Source: Paenibacillus thalictri
Lineage (GTDB): Bacteria > Bacillota > Bacilli > Paenibacillales > NBRC-103111
Length of the DNA stretch: 64,000 bases
Direction of reading: 5' to 3'
Assembly: GCF_004307995.1 (NCBI RefSeq)
Contig: NZ_SIRE01000021.1
Location: 62,001-126,000 of the forward strand
In this document: positions 58,735-64,000 of the stretch, in pieces
How positions within the stretch are numbered: position 1 is the first letter of the stretch
Layout of the letters: each line of letters opens with the position of its first letter
The notes under the pieces: generated by a model
The model's input: only the letters and a program-made list of their open reading frames with translations
Told to the model about the DNA's origin: nothing
The model's database searches: none
Program-made: the position numbers and the translations under genes

Positions 58735-60066
58735 TTAGAGGCTGCCGGGAGCCGTCCGCCGGCTCCAATATTTATGCAGCAGCTGGAAGCCGAGATATGC
58801 AATCACCAGTGCGGTCGAAACGATCATGCTGATCCACACGGCATTCAGATTGCCGACATGACTGCGCGCTATATAAGCGGACGTCAATCCAAGCACCGTG
58901 CATACGGGGATAAAGCTGCCCGCCTTTTGTCTGCTCAGCACGATGACAAGCACGGGAACGGCCAAGGCGGCATAGATGATGCCAAAGAAAAAAAGCAGGT
59001 CCAGCAGCGTCGGCGTAAAATAAAAAGTCAGAACAAACGAAAACAAGCCGATCACGATTGCAAGCGAATAGCCTTTGCGGATTTTTTGCCGCTCGCTGGC
59101 GTAAGGGTTAAACAAGGAATATACATTGCCCACGATCAGGCTGATCATCGAATGCAGCCCCGCCGAGAAAGCGGAAATAATCGCACCGAAGGTGCACAGC
59201 GCAAACAGCGTCAGCAGAAACAAGTTATCGATTTTGCGGACAAGGTCGAACAGCAACGAAAAAATGTTTTGAAACCCGCCGGTAAATATAACGACCATCA
59301 CAAATGAGGAGAAGGCAAGCGGTATGGTCGACCAGATCAGTCCGGAAAGCACAAACGTCGGCACGACCTTCTTCTCTTCAAGCATGTACAAACGCTGCCA
59401 GGAGGCCTGATCGACAAACACTTGCCCAAAGCCGATCAACAGGCCGGTCACGATAAAAAACATCCCTTCGTGATTGTTGACGACAAGCAGATAAGGATGG
59501 TACAGGCGGATTCCCTCGTATACGTGCTCGACCCCTTTTTCGATAAAAAAGTACAGGGGAATCAGGATCGCCGTGGCAAACAAAAAAATCATCTGCACCA
59601 CAGCAAGCCGGTGAATGACCACGATGCCGCCAAGAGCGACATACAGCACACACAACATAAAAAAGATCAGATTGCCGACTGGAATGGGTACGCCAAACAG
59701 GATATTGGCCAGCACGCCGGCAGCCATGCCTTGCATAAACATGCCTTCGATGCTTGTCATCAGCAGAATGCCGATCATAATCCAGTAGCCGAGCGGATGC
59801 AGCTTGAATTGGAAAAAGTCGCCGATCGTCTGGCCTTGCGAATACTGCTTGCGCACTTGTTTGCCGACCCAGCCGAACGCAACCAAGGTAATCGCACCCA
59901 TCAGGGCGTATCCGATCCCGCCAAATATGCCGTATTTGACCAGCGCTTCCGGAGAAGCGAAAATCGTATTGCCCGTAACCCATCTGGCCAGGATCGAGAC
60001 GACGCCGAGACCGATGCCGATTTTGGTCGCGCCTAGCACATATTCGCGAAATGAATGGTAGAGCAA
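58735..60066 (-). CDS. sodium:solute symporter (SSS family)
   Basis: 443 residues with about twelve membrane segments of the LeuT-like fold. Start TTG 60066 follows GAAGGGGA and lies three bases after the stop of the response regulator, so it is coupled to it. Seen: GVVSILARWVTGNTIF in the first segments, GQTIGDFFQFK, GFGQVFVDQASWQRLYML and the late GAIISAFSAGLHSMISLIVGN segment that resembles the Na2-site region of the family. The substrate is unknown; the two-component pair upstream probably controls it, a layout seen for carboxylate or sugar uptake. Confidence 0.85.
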   Translation of the reverse strand: MLYHSFREYVLGATKIGIGLGVVSILARWVTGNTIFASPEALVKYGIFGGIGYALMGAITLVAFGWVGKQVRKQYSQGQTIGDFFQFKLHPLGYWIMIGILLMTSIEGMFMQGMAAGVLANILFGVPIPVGNLIFFMLCVLYVALGGIVVIHRLAVVQMIFLFATAILIPLYFFIEKGVEHVYEGIRLYHPYLLVVNNHEGMFFIVTGLLIGFGQVFVDQASWQRLYMLEEKKVVPTFVLSGLIWSTIPLAFSSFVMVVIFTGGFQNIFSLLFDLVRKIDNLFLLTLFALCTFGAIISAFSAGLHSMISLIVGNVYSLFNPYASERQKIRKGYSLAIVIGLFSFVLTFYFTPTLLDLLFFFGIIYAALAVPVLVIVLSRQKAGSFIPVCTVLGLTSAYIARSHVGNLNAVWISMIVSTALVIAYLGFQLLHKYWSRRTAPGSL

Positions 60067-60069
60067 TGG

Positions 60070-60768
60070 TTATTTCCCCTTCTCGCGGTATTCTTTTGGT
60101 GTTTTGCCCACGCTTTTGCGAAAAATCGTGGAATAGTAGTGCTGGCTGTTGAAGCCGGTTTTCTCGGCTACGGCCGATATGCTCCAGTCAGGGCGGGAGA
60201 GCAGATATTTTTTGGATATTTCAACCCGGTATTGAATCAAGTATTCGGAGAACGACACGCCCACCTCGTCGTGAAAACGGCGGCTTAAATAGGTAGGATT
60301 GACGTGTACTTCCCCGGCCAGGTCGGGGAGCGTCAGCTTATCCGCAAATTTCTCATGAATGATCGTCAGCGCATCGTGAATGAGGCGGGAAATTTCCGAT
60401 TGGGAGCGGTTGTTGCGGTATTTGCCCAATATGTCGGCTAGCTCGCTTTGGATGATCGGTTTGGTCATATAATCGACCACGCCGAGCCGGATCGATTGTT
60501 TGGCGTAATGAAAGTTTTGATATGCGGTGACGATGATAATGTCGATTGTCTCGTTATGCAAGCGCAAATCCGCGCCCAATTCAAGCCCCGACTTACCCGG
60601 CAAATTGATGTCGAGGAAGGCGAGATGAATTTTCGTCTGCTGGCTGATCGCCATCGCCTGACAGCTGTCTGCGGCTTTGTACAACTTCCAATAAGGGAAT
60701 ATAGGCTGAATTAAATATTCCAGCTGCTCCAGTTCGAGCGGTTCGTCGTCGACCAACAACACGTTCAT
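60070..60768 (-). CDS. response regulator with AraC-type DNA-binding domain
   Basis: 232 residues from ATG 60768, overlapping the kinase stop (ATGA read on the - strand). The receiver has VDDEPLE, the phospho-site in AFLDINLPGKSG, and Lys in DYMTKPI. The C-terminal AraC domain follows directly (LPDLAGEVHVNPTYLSRRFHDE, ISAVAEKTGFNSQHYYSTIFRK). Compact compared with the YesN-type regulator at 49055. It likely switches on the symporter gene downstream or the Opp genes upstream. Confidence 0.92.
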   Translation of the reverse strand: MNVLLVDDEPLELEQLEYLIQPIFPYWKLYKAADSCQAMAISQQTKIHLAFLDINLPGKSGLELGADLRLHNETIDIIIVTAYQNFHYAKQSIRLGVVDYMTKPIIQSELADILGKYRNNRSQSEISRLIHDALTIIHEKFADKLTLPDLAGEVHVNPTYLSRRFHDEVGVSFSEYLIQYRVEISKKYLLSRPDWSISAVAEKTGFNSQHYYSTIFRKSVGKTPKEYREKGK

Positions 60769-61562
60769 CGGGGCACCTCTTCCGCAGCGGGTTTTGTAAT
60801 AAAAGGCCATTTCACATGCACTTCGGTACCGCTTCCTTGTATAAAACGCATCGTGAGATCGGCTTGATCGGCAAAACATAAATGCAGGCGGCGCCGAATA
60901 TTATCAAGGCCATAGCCGCTTTTTTCCAGCTGCTCCGTTGTCCCTCCCGGTTCCGGCGGTTCATCGGCGGGCGAGTCCGGCGGTCCGTTATCCAGCACGG
61001 TGAGGTAAGCGTTTTCATCTTTATGATAAAAACGCACGTTTAAGCTGACGTCTCCGACTTTCCGCTCCAATCCGTGCTTAAAGGCGTTTTCGACGATCGT
61101 TTGCAGCACAAAAGGCGGAATAAACGCTTGTTTGAGCCGTTCCTCGCATTCCATGGCGATCGAAAGACGCGCGCCGAAACGAAGCTTTTGAATTTCGATG
61201 TAATATTCCGTGTAGCGGATTTCCTCCCGGAGGGGAATCATCGGTTCGTCCGTTTTGTATTTAAATTTCAGAAATTGCGAAAACACTTCCAGCGCCCTGA
61301 CCAGCTCTTCGTTGCGCTTCAGGCGCGCCAGCGTCAAAATGACGTTTAAGGAATTAAACAGGAAATGGGGCTGAATTTGCTGGTTGAGCTGGCTGTAAAG
61401 CGCCTGCTGCAGCTCTTTCTCCAGCTCGATCTTTTTGGCTTTGTTCTCCAGCAAATCGATGCGTTTCTCGAATATAAACAGAAACAATAAAATAATAGCT
61501 CCAACGATAGGAGCCAAAATAAACAGCAATATAAGCAGCGTAAAACCTTCGAAGCTAATCAT
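60765..61562 (-). CDS. sensor histidine kinase (LytS/YesM-type His_kinase domain) with short membrane anchor
   Basis: 265 residues from ATG 61562, with GGAAGGGAT upstream; the frame is open further but that part lies over the OppF-type gene and has no homology. One N-terminal hydrophobic hairpin (FEGFTLLILLFILAPIVGAIILLFLFIF), a coiled region, the phospho-site NQQIQPHFLFNSLN and an HATPase domain (VLQTIVENAFKHGLERK, LDNGPPDSP, GYGLDNIRRRL). It has no extracellular sensor domain, so it may sense through the neighbouring symporter or within the membrane. Confidence 0.9.
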   Translation of the reverse strand: MISFEGFTLLILLFILAPIVGAIILLFLFIFEKRIDLLENKAKKIELEKELQQALYSQLNQQIQPHFLFNSLNVILTLARLKRNEELVRALEVFSQFLKFKYKTDEPMIPLREEIRYTEYYIEIQKLRFGARLSIAMECEERLKQAFIPPFVLQTIVENAFKHGLERKVGDVSLNVRFYHKDENAYLTVLDNGPPDSPADEPPEPGGTTEQLEKSGYGLDNIRRRLHLCFADQADLTMRFIQGSGTEVHVKWPFITKPAAEEVPR

Positions 61563-61638
61563 GGGATCCCTTCCGTACGCATGATCGTTTTGCTCTAGCG
61601 GGAAAAGCTTACCCTTATCATAATTTATTTTTGCATTT

Positions 61639-62640
61639 TTATCTAGCGTCAAGCAGGTGGCAAGCGGCCTGGTGGTCTTCGCCCAGACGGCGAAGCGCGG
61701 GTTCCTGATGTTTGCACCGCTCGGCGGCCTGTGGACAGCGGGTATGGAAACGGCAGCCCTGCGGCGGATTGATCGGCGAAGGGACGTCGCCGGTAAGCAG
61801 GATACGCTCCTTTTTGACCGCCCCGCCCGGCGCCGGTATGGAAGATAACAGCGCTTTGGTATAAGGATGCTGCGGATTTTCAAAAAGCTTTGTTTTCTCG
61901 GCGATTTCCACGATTTTACCGAGATACATCACCGCCACGCGATCGGAAATGTGGCGGACGACGCCCAAATCGTGGGATATAAACAAATACGTCAGCTTGT
62001 ATTCGCTTTGCAGATGCTTGAGCAGGTTGAGCACCTGGGCTTGGATCGACACATCCAGCGCGGAAACGGCTTCGTCGCAGACGATCAATTTGGGTTCCAC
62101 AGCCAGCGCCCGCGCGATCCCGATACGTTGGCGCTGGCCGCCGCTGAACTCGTGCGGATATCTGTCGATGTGATCGGGCCGCAGACCAACGCCGGCCAGC
62201 AGCTCCTTGATCCGCTCGGGCCGTTTGTCGCGGGGGATGACGTTCTGCACGGCCAGTGCTTCGCCGAGAATTTGCCGGACGGTCTGCCTTGGATTCAGCG
62301 AGGCAAACGGGTCTTGGAAAATGACCTGCATCTCTTTGCGCAGTTTCCTGAGCTCGCTGCGGCCCAGAGCCAGCACATCCTTCTGGCGGAAGTGGATTTC
62401 TCCCGCTGTCGGTTCGTCAAGCCGGAGGATGGCACGTCCAGTCGTGGACTTGCCGCAGCCGGATTCGCCGACGATGCTGAGTGTTTCGCCTTCGTAGATC
62501 GTAAAGCTGATGTCGTCCACCGCTTTGACGTAATTGATCGTTTGCCCGAAGATGCCGCCTTTGATCGGGAAATACTGCTTCAGATGGCTGATTTCCACCA
62601 GCGGATTCAGTTTGCGTGTTTCTTGTGCCGTCACTGTCAT
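61639..62640 (-). CDS. OppF/DppF-type ABC transporter ATPase
   Basis: 333 residues from ATG 62640, overlapping the OppD-type stop by ATGA. Walker A GESGCGKST, QVIFQDPFASLNPRQ, signature FSGGQRQRIGIA, Walker B LIVCDEAVSALD with Ala where the usual sequence has Pro, and the cysteine tail CRFHTRCPQAAERC. It is distinct from the copy at 47719. Confidence 0.94.
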   Translation of the reverse strand: MTVTAQETRKLNPLVEISHLKQYFPIKGGIFGQTINYVKAVDDISFTIYEGETLSIVGESGCGKSTTGRAILRLDEPTAGEIHFRQKDVLALGRSELRKLRKEMQVIFQDPFASLNPRQTVRQILGEALAVQNVIPRDKRPERIKELLAGVGLRPDHIDRYPHEFSGGQRQRIGIARALAVEPKLIVCDEAVSALDVSIQAQVLNLLKHLQSEYKLTYLFISHDLGVVRHISDRVAVMYLGKIVEIAEKTKLFENPQHPYTKALLSSIPAPGGAVKKERILLTGDVPSPINPPQGCRFHTRCPQAAERCKHQEPALRRLGEDHQAACHLLDAR

Positions 62641-63665
62641 GCAAGAATCCTCTCTTTCGTCGTTTGTTCCGGCTGTTTGTGCCACTCCGGCGTATACATC
62701 CAGCAGCGAACCTGGTCTTCGTCCCCCAGATCGGTCAGCTCCGGCAACGCCGTATGGCAAATGTGCTTGGCATGCTCGCAGCGGGGGGCGAACCGGCAGC
62801 CGAATGGCATCTGGTAGGGGCTTGGAACACTGCCGGGAATGGCGTTTAATTGCTCCTGGTCCCGGTCGGTGCGGGGCAGCGATTGCAGCAAGCCGACGGT
62901 GTACGGGTGCTTAGGCTGCTCGAACAGCCGTTTCGCGGTAGTCATCTCCACGATTTTGCCGGCATACATGACGGCTACGCGGTCGCATGTTTCGGATACG
63001 ACCCCTAAATCATGGGTGATCATGATGATGCCCATGCCGAATTGCTGCTGCAGCCGTTTCATCAAATCCAAAATTTGCGCTTGAATCGTAACGTCCAGCG
63101 CGGTGGTCGGCTCGTCGGCAATCAGAATGTCCGGATTGCAGGCCATAGCCATGGCGATCATCACCCGCTGGCGCATCCCGCCGGACAACTCAAACGGCTC
63201 CTGCCCGGCGCGTTTCTCCGGCGAAGGAATGCCAACGATGCGCAGCATCTCGACCGCTTGGGCCCACGCTTCCTTCCGGCCGAGCTTCTGATGGTGGCGG
63301 AACACTTCGGCGATCTGCTCCCCGACCGAATATACCGGATTTAAGGAGGTCATCGGCTCCTGAAAGATCATCGAAATTTGATTGCCGCGGATCAAGCGCA
63401 TTTCGGCTTCCGTTTTTTTCAGCAGATCGTCGCCTCTGAAGCGGATTTCCCCGCCTGCGATTTTACCCGGGGGAGCGGCGATGAGCCGCAGGATGGAGAG
63501 GGAGGTAATGCTTTTGCCGCAGCCCGATTCGCCGACAAGTCCCAACGTCTCTCCCTTGTGCAGCGTAAAGTCGATGCCGTCGACGGCTTTGCTTATGCCT
63601 TCGTCGGTATAGAAGTGCGTCTGCAAATTGCGCACTTCCAAAATTTTTTCCCGGTGTGTTCCCAT
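62637..63665 (-). CDS. OppD/DppD-type ABC transporter ATPase
   Basis: 342 residues. Walker A GESGCGKS, signature LSGGMRQRV, Walker B ILIADEPTTALD, switch THDLGVVSE and the cysteine cluster CRFAPRCEHAKHIC. It follows the DppB-type permease directly; a DppC-type gene is not between them, so it must lie upstream outside the window. Confidence 0.94.
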   Translation of the reverse strand: MGTHREKILEVRNLQTHFYTDEGISKAVDGIDFTLHKGETLGLVGESGCGKSITSLSILRLIAAPPGKIAGGEIRFRGDDLLKKTEAEMRLIRGNQISMIFQEPMTSLNPVYSVGEQIAEVFRHHQKLGRKEAWAQAVEMLRIVGIPSPEKRAGQEPFELSGGMRQRVMIAMAMACNPDILIADEPTTALDVTIQAQILDLMKRLQQQFGMGIIMITHDLGVVSETCDRVAVMYAGKIVEMTTAKRLFEQPKHPYTVGLLQSLPRTDRDQEQLNAIPGSVPSPYQMPFGCRFAPRCEHAKHICHTALPELTDLGDEDQVRCWMYTPEWHKQPEQTTKERILA

Positions 63666-63679
63666 GTCGGTTCCTCCAT

Positions 63680-64000
63680 TTATTCCATTTCGATCCGTTT
63701 GTTAAAGCTGCGGTACAAGATGTCCACGGCCAGGTTGACGAGCACAAAAATGACGGATGCGACCAGCACGCCGCCTTGTACGACAGGCAAGTCGCGCATG
63801 CGAATGGCGTCCACGATGAGCCGGCCAAGCCCGTTAATGGCAAATACCGATTCGACAACAACGGTGCCGCCGAGCAATACGCCGAACTGCAGGCCAACTA
63901 CGGTGATGACGGGAATCAGCGCGTTTTTCAGCGCATGTTTGTAAATGACGATACTTGCTGCAAGCCCTTTGGCTTTGGCGGTGCGAATATAATCCTGGCG
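63680..64000 (-). CDS. DppB/OppB-type ABC transporter permease, truncated by the window edge
   Basis: Only the C-terminal 106 residues are inside the window. Reading on from the right edge gives DYIRTAKAKGLAASIVIYKHAL, the EAA loop of DppB-type permeases (here written with its Gly), then GGTVVVESVFAINGLGRL and the ending LYRSFNKRIEME. It is the first visible gene of the - strand Opp operon. Confidence 0.88.
   Translation of the reverse strand, partial: RQDYIRTAKAKGLAASIVIYKHALKNALIPVITVVGLQFGVLLGGTVVVESVFAINGLGRLIVDAIRMRDLPVVQGGVLVASVIFVLVNLAVDILYRSFNKRIEME

Noticed and set aside
61563..61883. N-terminal extension of the histidine kinase at 60765-61562
   Set aside because: It overlaps the OppF-type gene and is Arg-rich without domain character; ATG 61562 has a proper ribosome site.

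Overview
The window looks like chromosomal DNA of a Paenibacillaceae-type Firmicute (Paenibacillus, Cohnella or a relative). The signs are a moderate GC content, strong AGGAGG ribosome sites, frequent TTG/GTG starts, consensus sigma-A promoters, rho-independent terminators, YesM/YesN-type two-component pairs next to sugar ABC transporters, CUT1 transporters without their own ATPase, and a giant S-layer-homology surface protein. Almost all genes lie on the + strand up to 56.5 kb; the right end is on the - strand. No tRNA, rRNA, CRISPR array or phage module was seen.

Layout. (A) 1-5984: sugar isomerase (cut by the left edge), phosphofructokinase-family kinase, class II aldolase, aldehyde dehydrogenase and an M24-like protein, then a GntR/UTRA regulator (6181-6939). 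(B) 7247-13393: FAD-linked oxidase, zinc alcohol dehydrogenase, FGGY kinase, iron alcohol dehydrogenase and a second GntR/UTRA regulator, behind a strong promoter with a palindromic operator. (C) 13654-19910: a Fur-box-controlled 1961-residue heme-binding (NEAT) S-layer protein containing a 1.47-kb internal duplication. (D) 20231-34538: IclR regulator, DapA-type aldolase, TIM-barrel isomerase/epimerase, CUT1 ABC transporter, Gfo/Idh/MocA protein, an unrecognised protein, enolase-superfamily dehydratase, aldose 1-epimerase, SDR dehydrogenase, metallo-beta-lactamase-fold hydrolase, aldehyde dehydrogenase and a TauE/SafE exporter. (E) 34691-39075: suyA-suyB-comC-slcC and a FadR-type regulator. 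(F) 39548-48708: two IclR regulators, an aspartate-dehydrogenase-like enzyme, an alpha/beta hydrolase and a complete Dpp/Opp transporter. (G) 49055-56547: YesN/YesM pair, sugar-binding protein, enolase-superfamily enzyme and two permeases. (H) 56.5-58.7 kb: repeats, an IclR gene and a 172-bp MITE-like element. (I) 58735-64000, - strand: SSS symporter, response regulator, histidine kinase and Opp ATPases with part of a permease.

Main reading (inference). Blocks A, D and E fit together as a sulfosugar catabolic island. Block A matches the order of the reported sulfo-EMP2 route for sulfoquinovose (fucose-isomerase-like isomerase, PFK-type kinase, class II aldolase, aldehyde dehydrogenase), giving sulfolactate. 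Block D carries every step of a non-phosphorylating Entner-Doudoroff route (mutarotase, dehydrogenase, lactonase candidate, dehydratase, aldolase, aldehyde dehydrogenase) ending in a sulfite/sulfonate-type exporter. Block E is the classical sulfolactate module: two stereospecific dehydrogenases for inversion through sulfopyruvate, and a two-subunit sulfo-lyase giving pyruvate and sulfite. If this is right, one locus takes a C6 sulfosugar to central metabolites and inorganic sulfite by two parallel upper pathways. The substrate assignments rest on gene families and gene order only; deoxysugars or sugar acids remain possible for blocks A and D.
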